A stretch of 64,000 nucleotides of DNA, taken from assembly GCF_028369295.1 (NCBI RefSeq), contig NZ_JAQMYP010000044.1, positions 25,665-89,664 on the forward strand, written 5' to 3'. The stretch is from Streptomyces sp. HD. GTDB taxonomy: Bacteria; Actinomycetota; Actinomycetes; Streptomycetales; Streptomycetaceae. Position numbers and translations under genes: made by a program. Positions within the stretch are counted from its first letter, which is position 1, and each line of letters begins with the position of its first letter. The notes below the pieces were generated by a model that was given only the letters and a program-made list of their open reading frames with translations, searched no databases and was not told the DNA's origin. This document shows positions 8,549-16,950 of the stretch, in pieces.

Positions 8549-9283
8549 TCAGCTGACGGCCGTCACCAGTACCGCCACCGTCGGATGATCCGCCAGGGCC
8601 TCGCGCACCCTCTCGCGGACCTCCCGGGCCACGTCCACGGCCCGGTGGTCGGCGCTCACCGCGATCTCCACGCGCACATACCGGTGCGGCAGGGCGGCCC
8701 CGGTCTGCCGTCGTTCGATGTGCACCGCATGCCCCAACCCGCCCAGGGTGCCCGTCAGCCGGGTGACACCCGCAGTCGCCAGGGCGGCGGCTGCGGCACG
8801 CTCCTCGTCGGGGTCGCCCGGCTTCGCCGCCCGCGCCGGCTCCGGCTGCCGTACGGGAACGGGTTCGGCGTCCTCGTCGAGCAGGGCCGTCACGCGTAGG
8901 TCCACCTCGGTCACCGTCAGGCCGAGGCGGTCCGTCGATGTGGTGGCCAGCAGTCCGCGCAGCCGTTCCGCCGTCGTCGGCAGCGGCTCGGCCGCTGTCG
9001 CCGCGAAGTCCGCCGTCACCCGGAGCGGGCCCGGCGGCAGGGCGCTCGGCGGGGGTGGTACGGCGGGCTCGTGCACGTCCTCGGGGTCGGCGAGCCCGAT
9101 CCGGAGCACGCCCAGGCGCACGCCGCGCATGCCCTGGGCCGCGTGCCGCAGTACCGCCGCGGCCGCCTGCTCGGAGATCCACGCGCCGTCTCGCACGCCG
9201 CCCAGCGGCAGCAGCCTGCCGAGCCCCACTTGATCCCTGACCGCCCGCGTCCACCGGTCCGTCGTCCGGTCCGTTGTCGTCAT
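8549..9283 (-). CDS. Hypothetical protein linked to the Asp23 cluster
   Basis: 244-aa soluble protein, Ala/Arg/Pro-rich, which I cannot place in a functional family. Homologues in Streptomyces sit divergently beside Asp23/Gls24 genes and are often labelled nucleopolyhedrovirus P10-like, a name without functional meaning. The C-terminal part (YVRVEIAVSADHRAVDVARE...VREALADHPTVAVLVTAVS) resembles the Asp23 pattern of amphipathic strands and helices, so it may be a divergent relative. The start is ambiguous: ATG 9283 has GGAGG only one base upstream, while an in-frame ATG at 9301 lacks a site. It shares an 89-nt divergent promoter region with the Asp23 operon. Confidence 0.7.
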   Translation of the reverse strand: MTTTDRTTDRWTRAVRDQVGLGRLLPLGGVRDGAWISEQAAAAVLRHAAQGMRGVRLGVLRIGLADPEDVHEPAVPPPPSALPPGPLRVTADFAATAAEPLPTTAERLRGLLATTSTDRLGLTVTEVDLRVTALLDEDAEPVPVRQPEPARAAKPGDPDEERAAAAALATAGVTRLTGTLGGLGHAVHIERRQTGAALPHRYVRVEIAVSADHRAVDVAREVRERVREALADHPTVAVLVTAVS

Positions 9284-9372
9284 TCCTCCAGCCTGCCGCA
9301 TCCGTGGCGCGCAGGGGCGTAACCGCGCTTACCGTGGTCGAAGGGGACACAAACCGAGAGGGACATACGGCG

Positions 9373-9852
9373 ATGACCGACATGGACCAGAACCGGACGC
9401 AGCACCCTGAGGAAGAGATGTCGCCGCCGTCGACTCGCAAGGCGACCAAGCGCGGCGGTGGGGACCCGGCGACCCGCGGGCGGACCTCCATCGCCGACGG
9501 TGTGGTGGAGAAGATCGCCGGACTGGCGGCGCGTGATGTGGTCGGCGTGCACGCGATGGGCAGCGGGATCAGCCGCACCTTCGGGGCGGTACGGGAACGC
9601 GTGCCCGGCACGTCGAAGTCCGTGACCCGTGGGGTCAAGGCAGAGGTCGGCGAGGTGCAGACCGCGCTCGACCTGGAGATCGTCGTCGAATACGGCGTGT
9701 CGATCGCCGACGTGGCACGGGCCGTACGGGAGAACGTGATCGCCGCCGTGGAGCGGATGACCGGCCTTGAGGTCGTCGAGGTAAACATCGCGGTGAGTGA
9801 TGTGAAGCTGCCCGAGGAAGAGGAGGAGGAGTCGGAACCGCGGATCCAGTGA
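9373..9852 (+). CDS. Asp23/Gls24 family envelope stress protein 1
   Basis: 159-aa protein with an Asp23 domain at about residues 37-150 (TSIADGVVEKIAGLAARDVVGVHAMGSG ... VARAVRENVIAAVERMTGLEVVEVNIAVSDV) and acidic ends (the tail is EEEEEESEPRIQ). Asp23 proteins in Gram-positive bacteria lie on the inner face of the membrane, tethered by AmaP, and respond to envelope or alkaline stress. ATG 9373 has AGAGGG upstream. It is the first gene of a five-gene operon running to 11736. Confidence 0.9.
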   Translation: MTDMDQNRTQHPEEEMSPPSTRKATKRGGGDPATRGRTSIADGVVEKIAGLAARDVVGVHAMGSGISRTFGAVRERVPGTSKSVTRGVKAEVGEVQTALDLEIVVEYGVSIADVARAVRENVIAAVERMTGLEVVEVNIAVSDVKLPEEEEEESEPRIQ

Positions 9853-9903
9853 GATCCGGATCCGTGCGGCATCTGCGGTACCGACAACAGATCGGAGGGC
9901 ACC

Positions 9904-10095
9904 ATGAGCATGGCCGTCGTCGGCATGATCGCCGGCATGGCGCTGGGCTTCGCCGGGTACTTCGGCGGATTCGGCGCCTTCCTGCTGGTGGCGGCGCTGG
10001 GCGCCGCCGGGTTCGTCGTCGGACGGTTCGTGGAGGGGGACTACGAGCTCGGCGACTTCTTCCGCCCGCGTGACAGCCGGCGCGAACGGCGGTGA
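9904..10095 (+). CDS. DUF2273-type small membrane protein
   Basis: 63 aa with one or two hydrophobic segments (MAVVGMIAGMALGFAGYF and GAFLLVAALGAAGFVVGRFV) and a basic tail (RPRDSRRERR). Small DUF2273 membrane proteins accompany Asp23/AmaP in Gram-positive bacteria. GGAGGGCACC directly precedes ATG 9904. Its stop overlaps the GTG of the next gene (GTGA), indicating translational coupling. Confidence 0.8.
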   Translation: MSMAVVGMIAGMALGFAGYFGGFGAFLLVAALGAAGFVVGRFVEGDYELGDFFRPRDSRRERR

Positions 10096-10475
10096 CATCC
10101 GTGAGCGGCGGGGCCGTGGAGCTCCGCAAGCCGCCGGCCGCCGTCCCGCCCGGTGAGCGCGGGGCGACGCGGATCGCCGACCGGGTCGTCGTGAAGATCG
10201 CTTCCGAGGCCGCACGCGAGGTGGTGGGCAAACCGGCCGGGGACGCCGCCCGGCCGTACGCCAATGTCGTCGTCGCCCATGAGACCGCCCGGGTCCGTAT
10301 CCATGTCGAGCTGGAGTACCCCACCGACATCGGCGCCCGGTGCTCGGCGGTGCGTCGGCATGTCGCCGAGCGGGTAGGCGCGTTGGTGGGCATGGAGGTT
10401 CCGGAGGTCGTCGTGCACGTGGAGCGGCTGCACCCGGCGCCCGTGCAGGGCACGGCACAGGGGAGGACGCGATGA
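10092..10475 (+). CDS. Asp23/Gls24 family protein 2
   Basis: 127-aa second Asp23-type protein of the operon, with the core ATRIADRVVVKIASEAAREV near residue 25 and VRRHVAERVGALVGMEVPEV near 85. It is shorter and less acidic than its upstream paralogue, so the two may form a hetero-assembly under the membrane (inference). It starts at GTG 10092 in a 4-base overlap with the upstream stop, and ends with a 4-base overlap (ATGA) with the following gene. Confidence 0.85.
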   Translation: MTSVSGGAVELRKPPAAVPPGERGATRIADRVVVKIASEAAREVVGKPAGDAARPYANVVVAHETARVRIHVELEYPTDIGARCSAVRRHVAERVGALVGMEVPEVVVHVERLHPAPVQGTAQGRTR

Positions 10476-11152
10476 GCGAGTCCCAGGGCTCCGAGGGCAC
10501 CACACGACAACTGCCGGTCATCGAGAAGGACACCGCACCCGACCCGCTGGACCAGTCGGCGTCGGCGGCGGACTACCGGCCCCCGCCCGCAGCCGACGGC
10601 GAGGGCGACGGCGACGGCCGCTTCTGGTCGGCGCGCCGGATCCCGGCCGCGGTCACGGCACTCCTGCTCTTCCTCGTCGCCGGCTTCTTCCTGTACGACA
10701 TCGCCTCCGTGCGCGCCGACCGGCCCGCCATGCGCTGGCGCCGGGAACTGGCCCGCCAACTCGCCGAGCGCCCCCTCGACGACACCTGGGTGCTCGTCGG
10801 CGCGGGCGTCGCCGCCGTCCTCGGGCTCTGGCTGCTCGTCCTGGCCACCACGCCGGGCCTGCGCTCCGTGCTGCCGATGCGGCGCACCCACCCCGACGTC
10901 CGCGCCGGCCTCCACCGCGACCTGGCCGCCCTCGTCCTGCGCGACCGGGCCATGGAGGTCTCCGGTGTCCAGTCGGTACGGGTACGGATGGGCCGCAAAC
11001 GGGCCGACGTCCGCGCGGTCGCCCACTTCCGCGAGCTGGACGACGTACGCGCCGACCTGGACACCACACTCGCCGACGCCATCAGGGGCCTGGGCCTGTC
11101 CCGCCCGCCCGCGCTGTCGGTGCATGTCCGCCGGCCGGGACGGAAGGGGTGA
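10472..11152 (+). CDS. DUF6286-type membrane protein of the Asp23 cluster
   Basis: 226 aa: a disordered acidic N-terminus of about 45 residues, then two transmembrane helices (VTALLLFLVAGFFLYDIA near 65 and WVLVGAGVAAVLGLWLLVLA near 115). A C-terminal soluble alpha/beta domain (LVLRDRAMEVSGVQSVRVRM...) follows and resembles the soluble part of AmaP. The architecture implies a membrane anchor that presents its C-terminal domain to Asp23 proteins. ATG 10472 overlaps the upstream stop. Confidence 0.8.
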   Translation: MSESQGSEGTTRQLPVIEKDTAPDPLDQSASAADYRPPPAADGEGDGDGRFWSARRIPAAVTALLLFLVAGFFLYDIASVRADRPAMRWRRELARQLAERPLDDTWVLVGAGVAAVLGLWLLVLATTPGLRSVLPMRRTHPDVRAGLHRDLAALVLRDRAMEVSGVQSVRVRMGRKRADVRAVAHFRELDDVRADLDTTLADAIRGLGLSRPPALSVHVRRPGRKG

Positions 11153-11157
11153 GGGCC

Positions 11158-11736
11158 GTGCTCAGGGTGGTCAACCGGGTGCTGATCGGGATCGTCGGAC
11201 TGGTGCTGCTCGTGATCGGCGGTTCCGTACTGGCCGTCGGACTCGGGCTGGAACCCCCGTCCTGGTGGATCCACGACAGCCGGCACGACGTCCTGCTCAG
11301 CGACGCCGAGCGGACGCGCTGGCGGGACGACGGCTGGTGGTGGCCGACGGTCATCGCCGTGCTGGCCGTCCTGGTCCTGCTCGCCCTGTGGTGGATCACC
11401 GCCAACCTGCGCCGGCGCCGGCTCGCCGAGGTCCTGGTCGACACGGGCGACGGCGAGGGCGCGCTGCTGCGGGGCCGGGCCCTGGAGGGCGTACTGGCGA
11501 GCGAGGCGGCGGGGCTGGAGGGCGTCCAGCGCGCCCACGTCCACCTGACGGGCCGCCGCAGCACGCCCGCGGCCCGGGTACGGCTCCTGCTGGAGCCGCA
11601 CGTGGATCCCGGGACGGCCCTGAACTACCTCACCGCCGAGGCGCTCGCGCACGCCCGTAATTCAGCGGGCTTGGCGGAATTGCCGACCGAGGTCCGTATG
11701 AAGGGCGTCAAGCACCGTGCGGAAAGGGTGAGTTGA
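11158..11736 (+). CDS. amaP: AmaP-like alkaline-shock membrane anchor
   Basis: 192 aa: an N-terminal transmembrane helix (VLIGIVGLVLLVIGGSVLAV), a loop containing WWIHDSRHDVLLSD, a second helix (VIAVLAVLVLLALWWITANL near 65) and a C-terminal soluble domain. This is the two-helix AmaP layout; AmaP recruits Asp23 to the membrane in staphylococci. GTG 11158 was preferred because GGAAGGGG lies 8 nt upstream. GTG 11149 overlaps the previous stop but would leave no spacing. It is the last gene of the operon and converges with the SDR gene 20 nt downstream. Confidence 0.82.
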   Translation: MLRVVNRVLIGIVGLVLLVIGGSVLAVGLGLEPPSWWIHDSRHDVLLSDAERTRWRDDGWWWPTVIAVLAVLVLLALWWITANLRRRRLAEVLVDTGDGEGALLRGRALEGVLASEAAGLEGVQRAHVHLTGRRSTPAARVRLLLEPHVDPGTALNYLTAEALAHARNSAGLAELPTEVRMKGVKHRAERVS

Positions 11737-11755
11737 CCGTGCGTCGAGCGGCCTT

Positions 11756-12511
11756 TCAGAAACCGTGCCGCATTCCGCCGTCGACGGGCAACATGATTCC
11801 CGTCAAATAGGAAGCGGCAGGCGACAGAAGAAATGCCGCCGCACGTCCGAACTCCTCCGGAGCGCCGTACCGCCGCAGCGGAATACGGGACTCGTTCGCC
11901 GCCCGGGTCGCCTCGGGGTCGGCGGACATGCCGTCCAGCTCCCGCACCCGATCCGTGTCGATACGCGCGGGAAGCAGCCCCACCACCCGAATGCCCCGTG
12001 GCCCCAGCTCATCGGCGAGGGACTTGGCGAATCCGGCGAGCCCGGGGCGCAGTCCATTGGAAATCGTCAGCCCGGGGATCGGCTCGTGAACCGAACCGGA
12101 CAGCACGAATCCGATGACCCCGCCGGCTTCGAGTGCCGCTGCCGCCGCCCGCGCGAGTCGTACCGCTCCCAGGAACACGGATTCGAACGCGGCCTGCCAC
12201 TGTTCGTCCGTGTTGTCGGCGACGAAACCCGCCGGCGGCCCGCCCACGCTGACGAGAATGCCGTCGAACCCACCGAAGTGCTCACGTGCGACGGCGATCA
12301 GCCGGGCCGCCGCCTCCGGATCGGCGTTGTCGACGGCCACCCCGACGGCGTTCGCGCCCAGCTCGGCGGCGGCCGCGCCGGTTCGCTCCTCGTCCCGCCC
12401 GGTCAGGACGACCTTCGCCCCGTCGGCCACCAGCTCACGCGCCGCAGCGTTTCCCAGGCCGCGGGTGGCCCCCGTGACGACGTACACCCGGTCCTTCAGT
12501 CCAAGATCCAT
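11756..12511 (-). CDS. SDR-family protein lacking the catalytic Tyr
   Basis: 251-aa Rossmann-fold short-chain dehydrogenase-like protein. The nucleotide-binding motif GATRGLG is at residue 14 and the C-terminal SYLTGIMLPVDGG signature is present. The active-site stretch reads ISNGLRPGLAGFAKSLADEL where classical members have YxxxK, so both Tyr and Lys appear replaced (Ser/Asn and Arg). The preceding Ser in VLSGSVHE is kept. Either the chemistry differs or the protein is not an oxidoreductase. It sits tail-to-tail with amaP and just downstream of the GH15 gene (5 nt), possibly in the same transcript. Confidence 0.8.
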   Translation of the reverse strand: MDLGLKDRVYVVTGATRGLGNAAARELVADGAKVVLTGRDEERTGAAAAELGANAVGVAVDNADPEAAARLIAVAREHFGGFDGILVSVGGPPAGFVADNTDEQWQAAFESVFLGAVRLARAAAAALEAGGVIGFVLSGSVHEPIPGLTISNGLRPGLAGFAKSLADELGPRGIRVVGLLPARIDTDRVRELDGMSADPEATRAANESRIPLRRYGAPEEFGRAAAFLLSPAASYLTGIMLPVDGGMRHGF

Positions 12512-12516
12512 GGCCC

Positions 12517-14304
12517 CTATCCTGCCCGGTCCGCCCCGAACAGGGCGAGGGCGGTGTGCACCAGGCCGATGTGGCTGAAGGCCTGAGGGAAGTTGCCGAG
12601 CTGGCGGCCGGCGACGGGGTCGTACTCCTCGGACAGCAGGCCCACGTCGTTGGCGAGGCCCACCAGCCGGTCGAACAGCTCGTGCGCCTCCTGGGTGCGG
12701 CCCGTCATGTGCAGCGCCTCCGCGAGCCAGAACGAGCAGGCCAGGAACGTGCCCTCGCCGCCCGGCAGTCCGTCGACGGTCGTGCCGTCCACGCCGTAGC
12801 GGCGCAGGAAGCCGTCATGACTGAGCTCGGCGCGGATCGCGTCGATGGTGCCGACGACGCGCGGGTCGTCGGGCGGCAGAAAGCCCACGCGCGGGATCAG
12901 CAGCAGGGCGGCGTCGAGTTCCTGGGAGCCGTAGGACTGCGTGAAGGTGTTGCGCTCGGCGTCGTAGCCCTTCTCGCACACCTCGCGGTGCACCTCGTCG
13001 CGGAACTCGCGCCAGCCGTCGAGGTCGCCCTCCAGACCGGGGTTCAGCTCCAGGGTGCGCACCGCGCGGTCCGCGGCCACCCACACCATCACCTTCGAGT
13101 GCACGAAGTGCCGGCGGCCGCCGCGTACCTCCCACAGCCCCTCGTCCGGCTGCCTCCACTCCGTGCGCAGCCACTCCATCAGGGCGGACTGGATCGCCCA
13201 CATGTGCGGCTTGATGGGCAGGCCCTCGTGCCGGGCCAGCGCCAGTGTGTCCATGACCTCGCCGTACACGTCCAGCTGAAGCTGGTTCACGGCCTCGTTG
13301 CCGATGCGTACGGGCGCGGAGCCGGCGAAGCCGGACAGCCACGGCACCTCGAACTCGGGCAGTCGCCGCTCGCCCGCCAGGCCGTACATGATCTGCAGGT
13401 CGGCCGGGTCACCCGCGACCGCGCGCAGCAACCAGTCGCGCCAGGACTCCGCCTCCTCCCGGTAGCCCGCCGACAGCCCCACGTTCAGCAGGAGGGTGGA
13501 GTCACGCAGCCAGCAGTAGCGGTAGTCCCAGTTGCGGACGCCGCCCAGCTCCTCGGGCAGGGACGTGGTGGGGGCGGCGACGATGCCGCCGGTCGGCCGG
13601 TAGGTGAGGGCCTTGAGGGTGATCAGGGAGCGGATGACGGCGTCGCGGTAGGGGCCGTCGTAGTGGCAGCGGCCCGACCACTTCTGCCAGTCGCGGACGC
13701 TGGCGCGCAGCGCCTTGTGCGGGTTGACGAGCGGTGGGCGCGGCTCGTGCGAGGGGTGCCAGGTGAGGACGAACGCCACCTTCTCGCCCTTCTCGACCGT
13801 GAACTCCGAGTGGGTGCCGAAGTCCTCGCCCCAGGTGTGGACTTCGGGCTCGCTGCGCAGCCAGACCGAGTCCGGGCCCGCGACGGCCACCCGGTGGCCG
13901 CGGGACTTGCGCACCCAGGGCACGATCGAGCCGTAGTCGAAGCGGATCCGCAGGGTGCTGCGCACGGTGACGCGGCCGTGCAGGCCCTCCACGATGCGCA
14001 CGAGGTCGGGGGCGTGGTCGCGCTGGGGCATCAGGTCGGTGACGCGGATCGCGCCGTCGGCGGTCTCCCACTCGGTGTCCAGCACCAGGGTGTCCGGGCG
14101 GTAGGCGCGCCGGGTGCAGGGGCCCTTGGTGTGCTTGGGGGCGATACGCCAGTGGCCGTTGTCCTTGTGGCCGAGGAGTTTGGCGAAACAGGCACCCGAG
14201 TCGAAGCGCGGCAGGCACAGCCAGTCGACGGAGCCGTCCCTGCTGATCAGGGCGGCCGTCTGCTCGTCGCCGATGAGGGCGTAGTCCTCGATGCGGGGGT
14301 GCAC
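12517..14304 (-). CDS. Glycoside hydrolase family 15 (glucoamylase/trehalase-type)
   Basis: 595-aa inverting alpha-glucosidase family enzyme. The N-terminal beta-sandwich starts RIEDYALIGDEQTAALISRD. The (alpha/alpha)6 domain holds GGVRNWDYRYCWLRDS near residue 265, the usual sugar-binding segment, and GTFLACSFWLAEAL near 540. Actinobacterial members of this subgroup include trehalases, so trehalose or short alpha-glucans are plausible substrates. There is no signal peptide, so it acts in the cytoplasm. GTG 14304 matches the usual family start, although the ribosome-binding site is weak. It lies 62 nt after the one-TM protein gene and may be the last member of the symporter-sigma block. Confidence 0.88.
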   Translation of the reverse strand: MHPRIEDYALIGDEQTAALISRDGSVDWLCLPRFDSGACFAKLLGHKDNGHWRIAPKHTKGPCTRRAYRPDTLVLDTEWETADGAIRVTDLMPQRDHAPDLVRIVEGLHGRVTVRSTLRIRFDYGSIVPWVRKSRGHRVAVAGPDSVWLRSEPEVHTWGEDFGTHSEFTVEKGEKVAFVLTWHPSHEPRPPLVNPHKALRASVRDWQKWSGRCHYDGPYRDAVIRSLITLKALTYRPTGGIVAAPTTSLPEELGGVRNWDYRYCWLRDSTLLLNVGLSAGYREEAESWRDWLLRAVAGDPADLQIMYGLAGERRLPEFEVPWLSGFAGSAPVRIGNEAVNQLQLDVYGEVMDTLALARHEGLPIKPHMWAIQSALMEWLRTEWRQPDEGLWEVRGGRRHFVHSKVMVWVAADRAVRTLELNPGLEGDLDGWREFRDEVHREVCEKGYDAERNTFTQSYGSQELDAALLLIPRVGFLPPDDPRVVGTIDAIRAELSHDGFLRRYGVDGTTVDGLPGGEGTFLACSFWLAEALHMTGRTQEAHELFDRLVGLANDVGLLSEEYDPVAGRQLGNFPQAFSHIGLVHTALALFGADRAG

Positions 14305-14366
14305 GCAAGTGCGGGTTCCCCGAGGGCCGGTGGGCCAATCCAGGTGGGGGCCGGGGGAGTGATGCG

Positions 14367-14678
14367 TCAGGGGAGGGGCCGCGGGAGTGGCATGGCGGCG
14401 GTCGATCCGGTGCCGGAGAAGATGACGCCGGGGTCCGTCGGGGCCTGGTTGAGGACCCACAGGCCGATCAGAGTGGCCAGGGCGAACACGACCGCGATGA
14501 GGACGGCGAGCACGAGCCGGCGCCGGCGTTCCCGGCGCAGCCACTCGCCGCGCGCCGTGCGATAGGCGTCGGGCGGGGGCCGTACCCCGTCGGCGAGCGC
14601 GGCCAGCGCCTCGCGCAGTTCCCGCTCGGTGTGGTCCGGACCGGTGCCACGCGACCCGGTCGCATCTCGATGCGTCAT
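14367..14678 (-). CDS. Small single-pass membrane protein after the sigma factor
   Basis: 103 aa: a soluble N-terminal half with TERELREALAALADGVRPPP, a basic stretch (RRERRRRLV), one transmembrane helix (LVLAVLIAVVFALATLIGLW) and a short outside tail. Start ATG 14678 overlaps the stop of the sigma-factor gene (ATGA) and has GGAGG 7 nt upstream, so the two are translationally coupled. The position and topology are those of an anti-sigma factor. No zinc-binding HXXXCXXC motif is present, so this role is only a hypothesis. Confidence 0.72.
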   Translation of the reverse strand: MTHRDATGSRGTGPDHTERELREALAALADGVRPPPDAYRTARGEWLRRERRRRLVLAVLIAVVFALATLIGLWVLNQAPTDPGVIFSGTGSTAAMPLPRPLP

Positions 14679-15247
14679 CGCCGGGCCTCCATCGCCTGGG
14701 TCAGGGCGGCGAGGCCGCGCGCCGTATGGGTTTTGACGGAACCGCAGGAGATCCCCATCGCCGCGGCGATCTCGCTCTCCTTCAGCCCGAGCCAGTGCCG
14801 CAGCACCAGCGCTTCGCGCTGGCGGGCCGGCAGCTGCTGCAACGAGTCGATCAGAACCCGCTGGTCGTCCCGCAGCAGCGCGGTGCTCTCGGCCGAGGCG
14901 ACGAGCTCGTCGGCCGGCTTCTCCACATGCTTGCGGGCCACTTGGAGATGCCGTATCCGCATCCGCGTCAGATTGCACACGGTGGAGCGCAGATACGCCT
15001 CCGCCGCCTCGGTGTCCCTCAGGCGCCGCCACTTCCGGTAGATCTGGTAGTAGGCCTCCGCCACGACGTTCTCCGGGTCGTCGGCGCCGAGCAGGACGGC
15101 GAGGCGCAGCATCGACGCGTAGTTCAGCTCGAACAGGCGGGCCAGACCGGCCTCGCGCTCCAGGTCCGCCGGGTCGCTCACCGCGGGGGCGAGCGGCACG
15201 GCCGGTACCGGTGGGCCGCCGCCCTCTGGTCTCAAATGCTGTCTCAC
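14675..15247 (-). CDS. ECF/SigE-like RNA polymerase sigma factor
   Basis: 190 aa. Region 2 is NYASMLRLAVLLGADDPENV followed by VAEAYYQIYRKWRRLRD. Region 4 is LPARQREALVLRHWLGLKES followed by EIAAAMGISCGSVKTHTARG, with its helix-turn-helix. Length and layout fit the SigE-family/ECF group. The start is GTG 15247 in a GTGA overlap with the symporter stop, so it is translated with the symporter. The downstream gene may encode its regulator. What it controls cannot be read here, but the GH15 gene and the operon itself are obvious candidates. Confidence 0.85.
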   Translation of the reverse strand: MRQHLRPEGGGPPVPAVPLAPAVSDPADLEREAGLARLFELNYASMLRLAVLLGADDPENVVAEAYYQIYRKWRRLRDTEAAEAYLRSTVCNLTRMRIRHLQVARKHVEKPADELVASAESTALLRDDQRVLIDSLQQLPARQREALVLRHWLGLKESEIAAAMGISCGSVKTHTARGLAALTQAMEARR

Positions 15248-16782
15248 GGGTTGTTCGCTCCCGTCTCGGGGCGCCGTCTGACGCTCAGGCGTGACGGCAG
15301 GTCGGTCAGATCGGCGCCGCGCGGGACGCCCAGACGTTCGAGTACCGCGGTCCCGGCCACGGCGACGACCAGGTTGAGCAGCAGGGCGGCGAGCCCGGCG
15401 TAGATCTCCGGTCCGGAGCCGAGCGCCACGATCGACGAGAAGCCCTCCCGTACGACCAGGTAGGTTCCGGCGACCATGCCCACGGCCCACCCGGCGAGCA
15501 GCGCCCGTGGATGCAGCCGCCCGGTGAACAGTCCCACCGCGACCGCCGGGAAGATCTGCAGGATCCAGACCCCGCCGAGCAGCTGGAGGTTGATGGCGTC
15601 CTGGTCGCGCAGCCCGAACACGAACGCCACCGCGCCCACCTTCGCGGTGAGCGACACCGCCTTGGCGATGCGCACCTGCCGCTTGGGCGTGGCCGTCGGA
15701 TGGACGTATTCGACATACACATTGCGTACGAAACTGGTGGCCGCCGCGATCGACATGACCGCCGCCGGGACCAGCGCCCCCACGGTGATCGCCCCGAACA
15801 CCAGCCCGGCCAGCGGCGCCGGCATCAGCCGGTCCACCAGCATCGGTACGGCCGCCTCGGCGCCGCCCGCCGGAGCGCGCACGCCGGTCGCGAGCGCCGC
15901 GATGCCGAGGAAGCCGAAGAGGGCGAGCAGCCCGGTCCAGGCGGGCAGCGACACGGCCGCCTTGCGCAGGGTGCGGGGGCCGTCGGCGGCGAAACCGGCG
16001 GTCAGCACATGCGGGTACATCAGCAGGGCGAGCGCGGAGCCGAGGGCGAGGGTGGCGTAGGCGGGCTGTTGCTCGGGGGTGAGGAGCAGCGCCGGGCCGC
16101 CGAGGCGCTCGGCCGCACCGTCGAAGACGGCACCAGGGCCGCCGACCCGGTCCAGGACCAGCCAGGTCACCGCGGTCAGCGACACGAAGACGGCCACGGC
16201 CTTGAGCGCCGAGATCACGGTGGGGGCACGCAGCCCGTGCCGGTAGGTGGCGACGGCCAGCCCGGCGAACAGCGCCACCATCGCCAGATCACCGGCCGCA
16301 CCCCGCGGATACAGACCGCCGGCCGTCAGGATCGCCCGTATCCCGAGCAGTTGCAGCGCGAGATACGGCATCGTCGCGAGGATCCCGGTCAGCGCGACCA
16401 CCAGGGCCAGCGGCGGTGAGCCGTACCGGCCGCGCACGAAGTCGGCCGCCGTGACATAGCCGTGCCGATCGGCCACGGTCCACAGCCGGGTCAGCAGCAC
16501 GAAGGCCAACGGGCAGACGATCACCGTGTAGGGCACCGCGAAGAAGGCGGGCGCGCCGTTGCCGTACGCCAGACCCGGCACGGCGGCGAAGGTGTACGCG
16601 GTGAAGATCGTGCCGCCCAGCAGCAGCCACGTCCACACCGGGCCGAGGCTGCGGTCGGCCAGCGCCCAGCCCTCCAGCGCGGGAAGCCGGTCGCTGGGGC
16701 GCAGCCGCCGCGCCGTGACGGCGAGCAGCGACGCCCCGCCGATCACGGCGAGAAACGTCGCGGTCATGGCGCCGTCGGCCAT
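15244..16782 (-). CDS. Sodium:solute symporter (SSS) family transporter
   Basis: 512-aa integral membrane protein with about 13 hydrophobic segments and SSS-type motifs: GWALADRSLGPVWTWLLLGG near residue 40, GAITVGALVPAAVMSIAAAT near 335 and a RNVYVEY element before the next helix. It takes up a small organic solute using Na+ or H+; substrate unknown. It begins a minus-strand block with the sigma factor, a one-TM protein and GH15. A DUF3311 gene, which normally precedes such symporters in the same direction, lies divergently at 16951. The shared spacer holds the palindrome GGAAATTTCC at 16861. Confidence 0.88.
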   Translation of the reverse strand: MADGAMTATFLAVIGGASLLAVTARRLRPSDRLPALEGWALADRSLGPVWTWLLLGGTIFTAYTFAAVPGLAYGNGAPAFFAVPYTVIVCPLAFVLLTRLWTVADRHGYVTAADFVRGRYGSPPLALVVALTGILATMPYLALQLLGIRAILTAGGLYPRGAAGDLAMVALFAGLAVATYRHGLRAPTVISALKAVAVFVSLTAVTWLVLDRVGGPGAVFDGAAERLGGPALLLTPEQQPAYATLALGSALALLMYPHVLTAGFAADGPRTLRKAAVSLPAWTGLLALFGFLGIAALATGVRAPAGGAEAAVPMLVDRLMPAPLAGLVFGAITVGALVPAAVMSIAAATSFVRNVYVEYVHPTATPKRQVRIAKAVSLTAKVGAVAFVFGLRDQDAINLQLLGGVWILQIFPAVAVGLFTGRLHPRALLAGWAVGMVAGTYLVVREGFSSIVALGSGPEIYAGLAALLLNLVVAVAGTAVLERLGVPRGADLTDLPSRLSVRRRPETGANNP

Positions 16783-16950
16783 GGGTCACCGTCCTTGGTG
16801 TGCCTGTGCCCTCGCGGGAGAGTTGCGCGGGCGGCCGGAACGGAGGACAGGGAACCGGCGGGAAATTTCCTGGAAATTCGCTGTCAACCGGTCCGAGGGG
16901 GTGGGCAACTCTTGCACAGACCGACAGCGAGCGGGAGAGGAGCGCAGGCC

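Noticed and set aside
7872..9938. Long minus-strand frame across the enoyl-CoA hydratase and Asp23 genes
   Set aside because: Composition is that of a shadow frame, and well-supported genes occupy the same DNA.
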